A stretch of 64,000 nucleotides of DNA from Hippophae tibetana (GCA_037013495.1 CM072805.1:17580601-17644600); one strand, 5' to 3'; positions 22,814 through 36,570 are shown, numbered from the stretch's first letter. Translations and numbers: made by a program. The notes: generated by a model from the sequence alone, not told the origin.

Positions 22814-24684
22814 TGATGAGCGAAAACCAGCATCGCCGATTCTACCAATACTTTGGTTTTAATATTTGTAAAACTCTCGCAAGTGCATGAATCATTTCGA
22901 AGAAAATGATAAGTATACTCCCAAGGTTGATCTAAGGAAGGAATGTATGTGGTATTTAATTTATTATTCAAACTTTTAAAAACGAAATTAAATCCTAAAC
23001 ATCCTGTCACGATATTTTGGGGTTTTGTATTTTTAATCTACATACATAAAATTAAACATAGATTCAATAAACATTTATGCAAATTTTATCTTTTATAATA
23101 GTAGAATATTTATGGATATAATAACTAGGTTAATTATGCTTGCTCATATTATTTAGGTTATTAAATATATGAATTGATATTTACTGATTCTCCCTTTTTT
23201 ATATGAATACCACATTTGGTGGGGTTAGATATTCTTTGTTAACTTAACAAATCAATTAACACCTATGGGTGGGGTTAATAACTAATTTGGTTAATTAAAT
23301 TAATTCCTTTTTTTAAGAGATTGAAAATAAACCATTTAAATGCCACCTTTGGTGGGGTTAGACAGTTTAAACTTTATTCAAGGTGTCCAAATTAAACCTA
23401 AGAATTTAGTTATCCGAGTACTAACTTTCAAGTTTTAAAACCACTACTGAAAACATGTTGTCAATACATTTTCAGATAATAATTCTTATAAAAACTTTTG
23501 AAATAGAGTTTCGCTCTAACTACCGGGCGATTGTACCAACAAATAAAAGAGCACTACTCTAAATCAAACCGGATAACTAAACCTTAAAATCTAATTTTCA
23601 GGTTTAAGTTTGTAATGAAAAATAATATATTTCTTTCTAACATTCTTAATATAAAATCTTAAATAAAAACAAAATCAATTCATTTTAGAGATTTTCACCT
23701 ATTTAATATTTCGCAAGCATAACAACGTTATTATTACATCATGTTTACTAACAGTCAGCACAGTTAAATTTAATCACAGAAAAATTAAATATAACATGTA
23801 AGAATAAAGCATAAAAAATAACTATAAAGAAAATAAAATCCTTAGAGAACTTCGATGCTATTCCCGTTGCTGGAAAACCTCCAAGCGGAATTTGCACTCT
23901 CATTTATTGAATCAAAAAGCTAATAAATTACAAAAACATAACTAGTTCTTCCCAAAAAGGGAAGAACTCTAAAACTAAGAGAAATTAACTAAGAAAAGCT
24001 AAAAACTAAGAAAAACTAAAAAAACTAAAAATCTAAGAAAAGAGAGAAAGAAAGAGAAAAGAAGAATGATTTTTAGGTGTCTTTAGAAGTGAAGGGAAGG
24101 GGGGTATTTGTAGGTGAGGATGGGGAGAAAAAGTGAGAGAAAAAATGTTAAACAAATGTGAAAACGCAGAGTGGAATTGCTGAGGTCATTGATGACGTCA
24201 GCATGATGTCATGGGGGAGGCTGTGCGCGAAAATGGGGCAAAATGAGCATCGGTGCACGCAGAGGGCAGCTGGGCGCGCAGGGGCACGCGCGGAAGGAGG
24301 AGCAACACGCGCGGGCGCACGCGGCTTGATGCGGACGTGGGGCGCTGCGCGCAAAGCTGGGTGTTGGCACGCGCGGGGCTCGGCGCGGCGGTGCGATTTT
24401 CTTCTTTTTGACATTTTTGACACATTTTGTCCAATTTTTTCATATTTGTTAACCTTTCCCCATTTATTTATTAATATATTTGTGATGTATTGCTTCTAGT
24501 ATTCCTTTTTGAGTTTTTAAGTTACGTTTTTAAGCAAAAATACCCGAAAAACAATAAAAATACCCGTGATTCCAAAAAACACAAATTTATATAAATATGT
24601 GATAAAACATATAAATATATATATTTTTAATCAATTAATGTTCATAAAATCATGGTAATTTTAGTGCTTTTTGAGCACTCATTA
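22814..24684 (-). repeat. 5' LTR of element B
   Basis: 1871 bp, from TGATGAGCGAAAACCAGC to GAGCACTCATTA. Carries the U5 short frame (frameshifted near its end), U5 hairpins, poly(A) region, a TATA-like block at about 24103 changed to TATTTGTA, TGACGTCA-type sites near 24185-24215, and a GC-rich block at 24210-24400. Confidence 0.85.
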
Positions 24685-24689
24685 ATAGT

Positions 24690-27418
24690 ATGGCGTTGAA
24701 TGGCACATCTTGATGTTGTACTTGATGGAAAAATATTTGATGTTATAGCTAGTAAATTGTCTTCCATAATTGGTAACAAACTTCTTGGGTAGGCTATAGA
24801 GACAAATTATAGATTTCTATATGAACCGAATTACATCCTCTTCCCGTATCCTTCCTAGAGGTTCTTCCTCAATCCACTTGGAAAAATAATCTGTGGCGAA
24901 AATAATATATTATTTTGGCCCTTTCCTTAGGGTAAAGGTCCTACTATATCAAGCCCTCACTTATAGAATAGCCATAGGCTACCTACCCCTATCATGGTGG
25001 TTAGTGGTGCGTGTGACAATGGGGCGAATCATTGACACTTACCGCATTCCTAGGTGTACCTTGTGCAATCTGCTAGTATAGTGGACCAATAGTTTTGGTA
25101 CTTCATAAAATTTTGGGATAACTTCCTTCCACCTGAATAGGAGCTACACTCTCACTCGTGGGCTTCAAACAAAATTTGGTGAGACCTCTCGCTGTCTATG
25201 CATAAGAGACTAGGTCTAAATATAGTCCCTTTGTATAATTTATACTTTTCATTCATGTATCAATATGTCTTAGCCTTAATTTCCTTTGCGAGCTTTTGTT
25301 TCTAGAGTTGGTCCCCCCTTTTTAGGAAGTCAAAGATTGGCATGAACCATGGGCTTATGGAAGCATCCACACTCCCGAGTATTTTTTTAGCCTCCTCCAA
25401 ATAGGCTTCTATCAATATTGTCACTAACACCACTTGAGTGGGGTAGCCTTACGTACGGAGGCTAGTATGACTAAAGCATAGGCATGATCATTCTCATTCC
25501 TAGCTATTTGTTTGGTCTCAAATTTTACAAATTTCAAGCACTCCTTTCTTAGCCTCAAATGTGCCCAAATACTGGTTGACCAATAGTCATGACTCACAAT
25601 GCATGGTGATGTTATCCGTTCTGAGCTTCTTTGCTATCAAGGCTCTGAATATACTTTCCTCATACTCTACGATGTTATTACTTGCCTAGAAGTCCAACCT
25701 AATAGTATATCAAAATAGTTTTCATTATGATCAATTGCGACCACCCCTAGCTTGGTGCCATTGAAGTTGTGCGCACTATCAATGAATACCTGCCAGGTCA
25801 GTCTCTCTCTTTGAACCATGCCATATACATTTTCTTTTAGCTCATTAGTGGTAACCTTTGGTGATTCACTGAACTTAGCGACAAACTCAACCATCACTTG
25901 TCCCTCAATTTAGGTTTTAAACATATACTTGATATTGTACTCTCCCAACTCTATGGAAATTTTTGCCAATCTTTTCGCAACTTATAGCCTTATTGATACA
26001 TTCTTAAGTGGATAAGAGGTAAGTACTACCACTATGTGTGAGCTAAAGTAATGTTTGAGCATCTATTATGTCATTCTTAGGACAAATGGAAACTTATCTA
26101 TCATTGAGTACCTACTTTGGGTGTGGGTTAGGATTTGGCTGATGTAGTAGACATGGTACTGGACCTTGCTTCTTTCAGCTAGGAGTAAGGCACTACAAGT
26201 TTGATGGGCCATAGCACAATACAAATAAAGAGTTTCCCCTAGGGCTAACTAGGATAGGAGGTTTGCTCAAGTATTGTTTAATTCCTTGAAAGGCTTTGTC
26301 GTAATCCTCATTCCAAGACACTGATGTGTTTTTACTCTACATTTTGAAGAATGGAAAACACTTTTTTGTGCACTTAGAAATGAATCTATTCGGTGCCACT
26401 ATTTTTTCGTTCAATTATTGAATCTCCTTTAGACTGGTAGGTGGCCTCATATTGACTTGGGCTTGTATCTTGTCTAGGTTGGCCTCTATCCCTAAGCAGA
26501 TATAAGATACCCCAAGAATTTCCTAAAGCAACACCAAAAACACATTTGTTAGGGTTAAGTCTTATCACATACCTTTGGATTACAAAGAATATTTTCTCTA
26601 AGTCCTTGACAAGGTTTTTGGATTGTGCTAACTTTACTACCTTATCGTCAACATGTGCCTAAAGATTTCTTCCCAACTGTTCTACAAATATCTTATTGAC
26701 GAGATGTTCATAGGTGGACTCTACATTCTTCAGTCCAAATCGCATTCTGGTGTAGAATAAAGTCCCATCCTCAGTGATGAATGATGTTTTCTCCTCTTCC
26801 TCTAGGTGCATTTTGATCAAATGATAACCAAAATATGCCTCTAAGAAACTCATCAAGCCAAAATTGGCAGTGAAATCAACAAGCTAATCAATACTTGGGA
26901 GGGGGAAACAATTTTTTAGATATGCATCGTGATCCGTAAGCCTTTTTCACTAGTACCACATTTGACAACCAATCGGGGTAGTTCACCTCTATAATCATCC
27001 CCATATCTTTAAGGTTATTGACTTGAGTTTTAATCACCTTACTAATTTTCTCTAGGAACTTTCCTCTTCCTTTGCTTGATAGGTCTAGCTTTTGGGTATA
27101 TATTCAACCTATGGGTTATGATCTTAGGGTCAATCCTAGGCATATCTGTAGGTCTCCGTGTAAAGATGTCAGAATTCTGCTTTAAGAAATGAGATAGTTT
27201 CTCTCTCATTTCTATTGTAGATTCCATGCTTATCTTTAGAGAGTGGTCCTCCTCCTTGTCCTTAATTGATAGATCTTGCACTTCATTTAAGTTGATAAAC
27301 TTTGATAGATATACACCTCCTAGCCTCTTTTGAAAAGGCCCATGTTATGGCTGTTACTTAGGTTGGCAGAAAATTGTTGAACCACTTCTATGCACTTTAT
27401 TTGAGTTGATAAACTTTG
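24690..27418 (-). pseudogene. Tat-lineage Ty3/gypsy pol remnant
   Basis: On the minus strand the order is: pre-RT linker (27281-27042, with MPRIDPKIITHRLN), RT (26856-26659, with FGYHLIKMHLEEEEKTSFITEDGT split over two reads and FGLKN), RT C-terminus (26568-26386, LNPNKCVFGVALG), RNase H (25897-25667, WQVFIDSAHNFNGTKLGVV) and integrase (about 25150-24690, including DYFSKWIEEEPLG). The integrase second catalytic region reads VTNYGRQF, so the Asp is replaced. Stops and frameshifts occur throughout. The integrase is cut off where element B begins, and the gag-proximal end is split by the complete Athila element. Confidence 0.8.
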
Positions 27419-27423
27419 ATAGG

Positions 27424-29506
27424 TGATGAACGAAAACCGGCATCGCCGATTCCCGCAAATACTTTGGTTTTAATATTTATAAAACTCTCGCAAGTGCACG
27501 AATCATTTCGTAGAAAATGATAAGTATACTCCCAAGGTCGATCTAAGGAAGGAATGTATGTGGTTTTTAACTTATTATTCAATCTTTTAAAAACGAAATT
27601 AAATCCTAAACATCCTGTCACGATAGTTTGGTTTTGTGTGTTCCTAATCTAATAACATAAAATAAAACATATATACAGATTAATTAAATATAATCTAAAA
27701 TCATAAAAATAAACATAGATACAAATTCAATAAATAATTATCTAGAAATAAACATATATACGGATTCAATAAATGTTCATGCAAATTTTTATCATTTATA
27801 TTAGCGGAGTATTTATGGATATAATAACTAAATTAATTATGCTTGCTCATATTAACTAGGTTATTAAAGATATAAATTGACATTTTATTGATTCTCTCTT
27901 TTTTATATAAATACCACCTTTGGTGGGGTTAGATATTCTTTGTTAACTAAACAAATCAATTAACACCTATGGGTGGGGTTGATAACTAATATGCTTAATT
28001 AAATTAATTCCTTTTTCTAAGAGATTGAAAATGAACCATTTAAATGCCACCTTTGGTGGGGTTAGACAGTTTAAACTTTATTCAAGGTGTCCAAATTAAA
28101 CCTAAGAATTTAATTATCCGAGTACTAACTTTCAAGTTTTAAAACCACTATTGAAAACATGTTGTCAATACATTTTCACATAATAATTCTTATAAAAACT
28201 TTTGAAATAGAGTTTCACTCTAACTACCGGGCGATTGTACCAACAAATAAAAGAGCACTACTCTAAATTAGACCGGATAACTAAACCTTAAAATCTAATT
28301 TTCGGGTTTAAGTTTGTAATGAAAAATAATATATTTCTCTCTAACATTCTTAATATAAAATCTTGAATAAAAACAAAATCAATTCATTTTAAAGATTTTT
28401 ACCTATTTAATATTTCGCAAGCATAACAACGTCGTTATTACATCATTTTTACTAAACAGCTAGCATAGTTAAATTTAACCACAGACAAGTTGAATATAAC
28501 ATGTAAGAATAAAGCATAAAAATAACTGTAAAGAAAATAAAATCCTTACAGAACTTCGACGCTATTCCCGTTGCTAGAAAACCTCCGAGCGGAATTTGCA
28601 CTTCCATATATTGAATCAAAAATCTAAACTATTACAAAAACATTACAAGTTCCTCTCAAAAAGAGAAGAACACTAAACCTAAGAGAATTGAACTAAAAAC
28701 TAAGAGAAAAACTAAGAAAAGCTTAGAAACTTAGAAAGAAACTAAGAGAAACTAAAAACTAAGAAATGAGAGAAAGAAAGAAGAGAGAAGTGAGTTTTGA
28801 AGGTGTGGTTTGAAGTGAATGGAAGGGGGGTATTTATAGGTGAGGATGGAGAGAAAAAATGAGTAAAAAAATGTTAAAAAAATATTAAAAAATGTAAAAA
28901 CGCGTATTGGACTTGCTGATGTCATCAATGACGTCAGCATGACGTCACAGGGGCGGCTGCACGTGAAAAATGGGGCGAAAACGCGTTGGGCGCGCGGATG
29001 GGCGGCTGCTGGGCGCTGCGCGCGCGCGCTGGGGCTGTCGCTGCGCGCAGCTCGGCGCGCGTGAACAGTGCCAGCGCGCTGCGTTGCGCGCAGCTGGGCA
29101 TGCCAGCGCGCGCGGGCGCGCGCGGGATGGGGCGCTGGGGCGCGCTGGGGCGCGCGCGGCTGGGCGCTGGGGCGCTGGGCTGCGCGCACGGCCGGGCTGC
29201 GACGCGCGATTTCCGTCTTTTTGACATTTTTGACCTTTTCGACCCATTTCGTCCGATTTTTCCATGTTTGTTGACCTTTTCTCACTTATTTATTGATATA
29301 TTTGTGATGTATTGCTTCAAATATTCCTCTTTAAGTCTTTACATTGCGTTTTTAAGCCAAAATACCTGAAAAACAATAAAAATACCCGTGATTCCGAAAA
29401 AGACAAATTTATATAAATATATGATAAAACATATAAATATATGTATTTTTAATCAATTAAGGTACATAAAATCATGGTTATTTTAGTGCTTTTTGAGCAC
29501 TCATCA
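27424..29506 (-). repeat. 3' LTR of element A
   Basis: 2083 bp. Starts (plus strand) TGATGAACGAAAACC and ends GAGCACTCATCA. GC-rich block at 28970-29215, TATA box (plus strand TATTTATA) near 28837-28844, one altered and two perfect TGACGTCA sites near 28917-28947. Same layout as the 5' LTR. Confidence 0.95.
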
Positions 29507-29521
29507 CAACCCCCAACCAGC
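29507..29521 (-). other. Polypurine tract of element A
   Basis: In the element's direction GCTGGTTGGGGGTTG directly precedes the TG of the 3' LTR, the position of the plus-strand primer. The same tract precedes the LTRs at 49311 and (mutated) 12800. Confidence 0.8.
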
Positions 29522-30380
29522 TTCTTGCTAGTCTCTTAGCAAGAGAAGCGATAAAAGCTAAAAATTAAACTATCCTAAATCACTTTCGTGGATTGAAACG
29601 GTTGCATTTAGCCTATGCAACAAGCCGTTAAACCCCTAGGTTGCCCTAGTGGACGAGTTTGAGTCTCGTGAGGGTTTTCAGTAATGATACCCACAAACAT
29701 TGAACTAAATGTAAAGATAAAAACAATCAAATCAAAAATTAAAATTACAACACAATCAAAAATTAATTTAAGAGTAAAAGAACACAACATATCACAAAAA
29801 TATCTCATACTTTTTAATGTCTTTTAAGATCATAATTGAAATCTCAAGCATAAGTTATTTTAATCTCTTTAAACAATCATGATTTTATTATAATAATTAG
29901 TCGAAAATCATTTTCATATTTCATTTCAAAAATGTATCAATTTAATTTTACCCAATTTCAGTGTCATGAATCAGTATTCGCTTCGACTCTATTCCTCACA
30001 AGTCAATACTCTCAAAGCACTGAATCCTATGGGTTCAAACACTCATACTAATTTATATGCGAAAGAGTTGATGTATAGAAATGAACTAATATGTTCGCAT
30101 ATGTATAAAGAATAAAGGCTCAAAGTGTTATTTTAACATTGATCTCATGAAAGGAATCGAATGTATAAATTATAAAGATATCATATACAAAAATTATTTT
30201 CATGCATAAATCAAACTCATTAAGAAAGAATTTCAAGATATATGCTTTAACAAATGAAGAAATTGCAATGACTTTTTAGGGAATTACTTCCTATATCTTT
30301 CTTTTGTAATTAGCCTTTACTCACAACTTTGTAGGCAATGTGGGTCATAGTATGTAGATGATACTATTTTTTTATCTCTC

Positions 30381-30425
<45 letters not shown>

Positions 30426-31337
30426 GAGTCAACCCATGTACAGATTGTACATTTTTTTGGATTTTGGTGAGTGGTTAATTTTTTTGGCTTTTCTGTTTGA
30501 TCTTGGTTTAGGTAACCCCAGATATGTCTTTTTGTTTTTGTAACAGTCATGCATAAATGAGATATAAGCATATACTATCAATTTCTACTCAAATCATTTA
30601 ATCTAAGCAAAAATAATAATCAAAAATATATGATACTCTATTAAGATGAGAAAAAAATTCATACATTCAATGCTAATACCTATAGAGATCATCTAAACTT
30701 TTTGAATAAATAAGAAATGTGTTTGGAGTAGAAAAAATATATATTTCACTCTGAATAAAAGAAATTAGGCTCAAATTATATCTCACAAGGGTAGTCTCCA
30801 CTAAAAAAAATTCATAAACACCGATTTTGGGTTTAATATAATTTCCACATTTTATCAAGAAATACTAGTTATGACAAAAACTAACTAATTATCAAAAATA
30901 ATTACAAAATATTTCATGATATGTTTTCAAAAATTAATCTAACAGTACCAAAGACTTTAACTATTTACTTAAATTTGATTTAAAGATATGATACATTTTT
31001 GTGATAATTTTTTTTTTTTATATATAGCATGGTAACTTTTCACCACCCCCAACCTAGAACTTACATTGTCCTCAATGTAACAACTGCAAATTAAAGATAA
31101 AGAGAAAAGAGGAGAAAGATTACCTATTTCTTGAGAATGTGTAAGTAGTAATGAAGAAATGCAGGTGCATCCATCATATTCATCATTAAAGTGTATACAG
31201 ACAGATCGCTGTGAACTTCTAACATCTCAACAAATATTTTAGTTTTAACAATTTTAAAAATTATTCACATACAAGTAAACTAAAATAAACAATAAAATTA
31301 AGTAAATAAAACAAATAACAAAAAAATTACCTAACAT
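29522..31337 (-). other. Post-pol non-coding region of element A
   Basis: About 1.8 kb between integrase and the 3' LTR with no substantial ORF. Athila elements often carry an env-like gene here; none is visible. Contains a run of 40 T (30383-30422) on the plus strand and conserved blocks shared with 19371-21334, 10950-12790 and 47579-49300. Confidence 0.75.
31041..31080 (-). other. Second polypurine tract and 20-bp palindrome
   Basis: Plus strand CACCACCCCCAACC (31041-31054) followed by the perfect inverted repeat TTACATTGTCCTCAATGTAA (31061-31080). In the element's direction: palindrome, then GGTTGGGGGTGGTG. Present at the same place in three other copies (47839-47878, 11170-11207, 21055-21097). 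Could be an extra plus-strand priming site, as described for some Athila relatives, or an RNA stem-loop. Confidence 0.55.
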
Positions 31338-31385
31338 GATGGGTTGCCTCCCATCCAGCGCTTAGTTTAACGTCTTAGCAAGACG
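31338..31385 (-). other. Hairpin module after pol
   Basis: Two stem-loops just downstream of the pol stop: CGTCTTAGCAAGACG (31371-31385, 6-bp stem) and GATGGGTTGCCTCCCATC (31338-31355, 6-bp stem). The intervening bases are also conserved between copies. Confidence 0.65.
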
Positions 31386-31398
31386 TATCTTTTTGGTG

Positions 31399-34300
31399 CT
31401 AAGGGTTACTCAGCCAAATGCAATCCATTTCAGCAATGTTGTTTGGTTCTTCCACATAAGGCTTGACACGATGGCCATTAACTTTGAACGTTTTTTGTGT
31501 CTTGGAGTCCAATAGTTCTACTACTCCATGTTCAGATACCTGAACTATTTTGAATGGTCCATCCCATCTTGATCTTAGCTTTCCTGGAAACAATCTCAAA
31601 CGAGAGTTAAATAAAAGAACTTTCATTCCAGGGTGAAGAGTCTTAGGAACTAGCCTCTTGTCATGATAGCGCTTAGTACGCTCCTTGTATAATTTGGCAT
31701 TCTCATAGGCTTCATTCCTAATTTCTTCCAACTCATGAAGCTGGAGTACTCGTTTTTCACCTGCTTTATCTAAATCCATGTTTAGCTCTTTAATTGCCCA
31801 ATAAGCCTTGTGTTCAAGTTCAACTGGAAGGTGGCACGCTTTCCCAAAGATTAACCGGTAAGGGCTCATCCCAATAGGTGTTTTGTAAGCGGTGCGGTAT
31901 GCCCATAAGGCATCATTTAACTTAAATGCCCAATCCTTCCTTGAAGGACGCACAGTGCGTTCCAGTATTCCCTTGATTTGCCTATTACTTACTTCCACTA
32001 ATCCGGAAGTTTGAGGATGATATGGAGTAGCTACCTTATGTGTGATGTTGTACTTGTTTAGTACTCCATCAAAGAGTTTGTTACAAAAATGGCTACCTCC
32101 ATCACTTATTATAGCTCTAGGCGTTCCGAACCTACTGAATATGAAATCTTTCAAGAATTTCACAACAACATTAGCATCATTGGTTTTGGTGGGGATAGCT
32201 TCTACCCACTTGGACACATAATCCACAGCAACCAAAATGTATTGAAAACCATTAGATGGGGGAAAAGGACCCATAAAGTCAATCCCCCATACGTCAAAGA
32301 GTTCAACAACTAAATTAGATGTCAAAGGCATTTCATCTCTTTTGCTTATGTTTCCTGTTCTTTGACATCTATCACATTGTGCACAAAACATATGAGCATC
32401 TTTAAAAAGAGTGGGCCAAAAGAATCCAGACTGTAATATCTTACGGGCTGTCTTTTCTCCTCCAAAATGACCCCCACAATGAAGTTCATGACAAAAAGTC
32501 AGAATGCTCTTATGTTCTTCTTCAGGTACACATCTCCGGATGACTTGATCTTGACCAATCTTGTATAAATAAGGGTCATCCCAGAAATAGTCCTTAATAG
32601 TTTTAAAAAACCTTTTCTTCTCCTGATATGAAGTGTTAGGTCGCAAAACACCAGTGGCAAGATAGTTTACAATATCAGCGTACCATGGGTTCGGACCTAT
32701 GAAAAATAACTGTTCATCAGGAAAGGTTTCAACTATATCGTCATTACTCTCATCTTTAAGAGAATTAAAGTCAGAAATCAACCTAGACAAATGGTCAGCT
32801 ACTAAGTTTTCACTGCCTTTCTTATCCTTGATTTCTAGGTCAAATTCTTGTAAGAGTAAGACCCACCTGATTAACCTTGGCTTGGCATTTGGTTTACTTA
32901 ATAGGTATCTTAAAGCAGCATGATCAGAATGCACAATCACTTTAGATCCTACTAAATAAGACCGAAATTTGTCTAAAGAGAATACTATAGCCAAGAATTC
33001 CTTTTCAGTGGTGGTGTAATTCATCTGGGCATCATTGAGTGTTTTGCTAGCATAGTAGATGACATGTAAACGCTTTTCCACTCTTTGTCCCAGGACTGCT
33101 CCTATTGCATAATCAGAAGCGTCACACATTATTTCAAAGGGTAAAGACCAGTTTGGTGCCATTATAACAGGGGTAGATGTGAGTTTATCTTTCAAGGTAT
33201 TAAAGGAGGTAAGGCAGTCATTGTTGAAATCAAAATCAGCATCTTTGGATAGCAAGTTACATAATGGACGACTTATTTTAGAGAAATCTTTAATAAATCG
33301 TCTGTAGAATCCTGCATGTCCCAAGAAGCTTCTTATCCCCTTCACAGATGTAGGGGGAGGTAGTTTGGATATCAATTCAACTTTTGCCTTATCAACTTCA
33401 ATACCCTTGTTTGAAATTATATGTCCTAAAACTATCCCTTGTTGAACCATAAAATGACTTTTCTCCCAACTAAGGGTTAGATTGCATTCAATGCATCTTT
33501 CTAAAACCAAAGTCAATTTATGTAAGCAATCATCAAATGAGTTCCCAAAGACAGAGAAATCGTCCATGAAAATCTCAATGAATTTTTCCACCATGTCCGA
33601 GAAAATGGATATCATGCATCTCTGGAACGTGGCAGGGGCATTGCATAACCCAAATGGCATTCTGCGAAAAGCAAATGTCCCAAAAGGACATGTAAATGTG
33701 GTCTTTTCCTGATCTTCTGGTGCTATGGGTACTTGATAATATCCAGACAGTCCATCCAAAAAACAGTAAAATTCGTGCCCAGCTAATCTTTCCAACATTT
33801 GATCAATGAATGGAAGAGGAAAGTGATCCTTTTTCGTATATAAATTTAGTTTCCTAAAATCTATACACATTCTCCATCCAGTGATTATTCTAGTGGGCAC
33901 TAATTCACTTTTGTCATTCTTAACAACTGTTATCCCAGATTTCTTTGGTACCACATGCACTGGACTAACCCACTTACTATCTGCAATAGGGTAGATAATC
34001 CCTTCTTCTAATAATTTAAGAATTTCCTTCTTAACTACCTCTTGCATGTTTGGGTTTAGTCTTCTTTGGGCCTCTCGTACAGGTTTAGCACCGTCCTCCA
34101 AGTTGATCTTGTGCATACACATTGTTGGACTAATGCCTCTTATATCCCCTATACTCCAACCTATAGATTTCTTAAACTGTTTAAGCACTTTGATGAGTTC
34201 CTTTTCTTGTGGTTTGGTCAAGGTTGAAGAAATTATCACTGGATAAGTTTCCCCTTCTCCCAAAAACACATATTTTAAGTGCTCAGGTAAGTCTTTGAGT

Positions 34301-36570
34301 TCAAGTTCAGGTGGATTGGCCTCTTTAATAGATGAAGAACTGGGTAGATTTAAAAGTGTACTAGATTTTGTCATCACTTCATTATTGTCTAGTTGTTCAA
34401 GGTACCCCTTTATTTCCTCATCTACATCTTCTTCAACCTTTTCAAGTGTAAGAACGGTTTCAAGCTTGTCTTCTATTCTGGTTCGGAAAAAAGTGTTTTG
34501 GACAAGATTATCCAAAGGATCAACATCGAATATTTCATCGATGGCAGAAATAGAAGGGAAAGGTGAAGAATCAAAAACTTTAAAATGAACAGTCTCTCCT
34601 AAGACTGTCATTGTCAATTTTCCATCTTGGACATCAATAATAGTTTTAGTAGTTGCCATAAATGGTCTACCAAGCAATATTGTGTGCTCTCTGTCCAATG
34701 CTGGATTTTCTTGCATATCCAGAACCACAAAGTCAACAGGTATTATCAGTTTGTCTACCTGTACCAAAACATCCTCAACTATTCCCTCTGGATATTTAAG
34801 AGATCTATCTGCAAGTTGAAGGGACATAGTTGTGGGTTTTAAATCCCCTAGATTGAGTTGTAAGAATATAGAGTAGGGCATCAAATTTATACTAGCACCT
34901 AAATCAAGCATTGCTTTAGCAACCTTCTTATCCCCCATAGTTATGTTTATAATAAAACTTCCAGGGTCTTTCAACTTAGGGGGTAGTTTGTGCTGAAGTA
35001 CAGCGCTAGAAATTTCTGATACTACTACTCGTTCATTCTGTTCATACCTCCTTTTCTTAGTGTTCAATTCTTTGAAAAACTTGGCATATGAGGGCACATT
35101 CATGATCACTTCTAATAGTGGTAAATTGATATTTACTTTAGAGAGCATATTAAAAAGATCATTGAATTGCTTATCTTGTTTGGATTCTTTCAACCGGTGG
35201 GGAAAAGGTACTTGTATCTGGTGTGGTTCTGTTGTCTTTTGAATTTTGGGGGTGTCAGATGACCCCCCAATGAGTTTTTCAGAAGGCTTGTTAAGTTTAA
35301 CACTTGTCTCTCCTTTTTGCGAGATTAGAATATCGCCTTCTTTGTTACCGGAACTACAAGGTAGATTGTTAGAGATTTCAGGTAAACTGGTATTGACTAC
35401 CTTACCACTTCGAAGGGTTCTAACATCCTTTGCTTGTTCTGGTTGACTGGGCAACTTTCCTGGTTCTTTCTTTTGCATTTGTTCAGCCAGTTGCCCAACT
35501 TTAGATTCAATCCTTTTAACCGAAGCCTCCATGGTGTTCAACCTTTGATTAGTCATCAATTGGTTGTCACGACTAACTTGAATAAAAGCATTCAAGCTAT
35601 CTTCTAAGGTTGGCTTAAAAGATTGGCTTGGTGGGTAAGGGTGGTTGTTATCTGACCTTAGTGTTGGATATTGGGTGTAGGCTGGGTGATTATAGGTGTT
35701 TGGATGATATCTTTGAAAAGATTGAACTTCCTCTATGGCATCGACACTAGAATCACAAGTATTTGAACAATTATGAGTACCATGCCCAATTGAACAACAC
35801 ACTTCACATACCTCTTGATTTGAAATTTGGTGAGAAGTGAGGAATTTCACTTGTTTAGTCAATTCAGCAAGTTGCAAGGTTATCTCATTATCAGAGCCGA
35901 CTTCATTGACCTTTGCTTTCCTTCTACCACCTCTTTGTTGGGAATTAGAACCCAACAGCTCATAAAGATTATAGGTTTCCTCTGCGGTCTTTTCTCCTAC
36001 AGCACCTCCAGCAGCATTATCAACCATGTATTGACTCTGTAGTGTCAATCCATCATAAAAGAATTGGTTTTGTAGCTGTAAGGGAAAGCTATGATTTTGA
36101 CATTGAATGAAAAGGAGTTTGAATCGTTCCCAAGCTTCATGAAAGGGCTCTTCATTCATTTGAGAAAATGTTGCTATCTTTGTTCTTAGATCAACAGTCT
36201 TTTGATGGGAATAGAACCTACCCATAAAAATTTCATAGACTGCCTCCCAAGTTTTAAGAGAACCTGACTGTAGAGTAATGAACCATGACCAAGCTTTATC
36301 TTTGAGAGTGTAAGGAAAACACCTCATCCTAAGTTGATCTTCATTAATTGCATGTAGTGGAAAGGTTTGGACAATAGCATAGAATTCTCGAATGAAATGC
36401 AAAGGGTCTTCATTAGGGATACCGTAAAAGGAAGGCAACAAAGAATAATGAATCTTTTTCAATTCATAATTCCTTGCAGCCTCTTGTAATTGGATACCGG
36501 AAGTTACATTGCCAATGATTGGCATTGTATATTCTTTCATCTTTTTCCGCCTATCTTCAGCATCTCCCAT
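31399..36570 (-). CDS. Gag-pol polyprotein of Athila element A (1723 aa, intact)
   Basis: Single uninterrupted ORF. Gag at about 1-260, with the Athila patterns LLPSFYG and [16 protein letters not shown], then a CCHC zinc knuckle [14 protein letters not shown] (255-268). Protease [11 protein letters not shown] (Asp 556). [12 protein letters not shown] (Asp 939) and FMDDFSVFG (Asp 1003-1004). RNase [10 protein letters not shown] (Asp 1150), HSDH (Asp 1216), DHLSR (Asp 1259). Integrase: zinc region with CAQC (1396-1399), catalytic Asp 1431, Asp 1490 and Glu 1526, spaced 58 and 35 residues apart. No chromodomain follows. All residues expected for activity that I can place are present. Gag and pol are in one frame, so no frameshifting is needed. 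The first Met, 16 residues before the first conserved block, is the likely start. Confidence 0.95.
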   Translation of the reverse strand: MGDAEDRRKKMKEYTMPIIGNVTSGIQLQEAARNYELKKIHYSLLPSFYGIPNEDPLHFIREFYAIVQTFPLHAINEDQLRMRCFPYTLKDKAWSWFITLQSGSLKTWEAVYEIFMGRFYSHQKTVDLRTKIATFSQMNEEPFHEAWERFKLLFIQCQNHSFPLQLQNQFFYDGLTLQSQYMVDNAAGGAVGEKTAEETYNLYELLGSNSQQRGGRRKAKVNEVGSDNEITLQLAELTKQVKFLTSHQISNQEVCEVCCSIGHGTHNCSNTCDSSVDAIEEVQSFQRYHPNTYNHPAYTQYPTLRSDNNHPYPPSQSFKPTLEDSLNAFIQVSRDNQLMTNQRLNTMEASVKRIESKVGQLAEQMQKKEPGKLPSQPEQAKDVRTLRSGKVVNTSLPEISNNLPCSSGNKEGDILISQKGETSVKLNKPSEKLIGGSSDTPKIQKTTEPHQIQVPFPHRLKESKQDKQFNDLFNMLSKVNINLPLLEVIMNVPSYAKFFKELNTKKRRYEQNERVVVSEISSAVLQHKLPPKLKDPGSFIINITMGDKKVAKAMLDLGASINLMPYSIFLQLNLGDLKPTTMSLQLADRSLKYPEGIVEDVLVQVDKLIIPVDFVVLDMQENPALDREHTILLGRPFMATTKTIIDVQDGKLTMTVLGETVHFKVFDSSPFPSISAIDEIFDVDPLDNLVQNTFFRTRIEDKLETVLTLEKVEEDVDEEIKGYLEQLDNNEVMTKSSTLLNLPSSSSIKEANPPELELKDLPEHLKYVFLGEGETYPVIISSTLTKPQEKELIKVLKQFKKSIGWSIGDIRGISPTMCMHKINLEDGAKPVREAQRRLNPNMQEVVKKEILKLLEEGIIYPIADSKWVSPVHVVPKKSGITVVKNDKSELVPTRIITGWRMCIDFRKLNLYTKKDHFPLPFIDQMLERLAGHEFYCFLDGLSGYYQVPIAPEDQEKTTFTCPFGTFAFRRMPFGLCNAPATFQRCMISIFSDMVEKFIEIFMDDFSVFGNSFDDCLHKLTLVLERCIECNLTLSWEKSHFMVQQGIVLGHIISNKGIEVDKAKVELISKLPPPTSVKGIRSFLGHAGFYRRFIKDFSKISRPLCNLLSKDADFDFNNDCLTSFNTLKDKLTSTPVIMAPNWSLPFEIMCDASDYAIGAVLGQRVEKRLHVIYYASKTLNDAQMNYTTTEKEFLAIVFSLDKFRSYLVGSKVIVHSDHAALRYLLSKPNAKPRLIRWVLLLQEFDLEIKDKKGSENLVADHLSRLISDFNSLKDESNDDIVETFPDEQLFFIGPNPWYADIVNYLATGVLRPNTSYQEKKRFFKTIKDYFWDDPYLYKIGQDQVIRRCVPEEEHKSILTFCHELHCGGHFGGEKTARKILQSGFFWPTLFKDAHMFCAQCDRCQRTGNISKRDEMPLTSNLVVELFDVWGIDFMGPFPPSNGFQYILVAVDYVSKWVEAIPTKTNDANVVVKFLKDFIFSRFGTPRAIISDGGSHFCNKLFDGVLNKYNITHKVATPYHPQTSGLVEVSNRQIKGILERTVRPSRKDWAFKLNDALWAYRTAYKTPIGMSPYRLIFGKACHLPVELEHKAYWAIKELNMDLDKAGEKRVLQLHELEEIRNEAYENAKLYKERTKRYHDKRLVPKTLHPGMKVLLFNSRLRLFPGKLRSRWDGPFKIVQVSEHGVVELLDSKTQKTFKVNGHRVKPYVEEPNNIAEMDCIWLSNP

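Larger units (their letters stand above)
18698..24684 (-). mobile_element. LARD-like non-coding Athila derivative (B)
   Basis: Minus-strand element with a full 5' LTR (22814-24684), primer-binding sites, a long AT-rich leader, one copy of the hairpin module, the post-pol region with its polypurine tracts, and a 3' LTR cut short at 18698. No gag or pol remains. Order and sequence of the non-coding parts match the complete element at 27424-41306. The outer end of the 5' LTR reads CATTA rather than CATCA. The right flank is the Tat integrase remnant; since the left end is truncated no target duplication can be scored. Confidence 0.8.

Noticed and set aside
24685..24694. ATAGTATGGC next to element B also found at 41314 next to element A
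   Set aside because: Ten bases in AT-rich DNA; no further similarity, so no shared target or duplication can be claimed.
28752..29369. Long Ala/Arg/Pro-rich open frames on both strands in the GC-rich LTR block (also 40520-41169, 24148-24499, 9631-10034)
   Set aside because: Open in several frames and both strands because GC-rich DNA lacks stops; the content changes completely between LTR copies and no domain is present.
32089..36042. Many short plus-strand frames opposite gag-pol
   Set aside because: Shadows of the 1723-residue minus-strand ORF.
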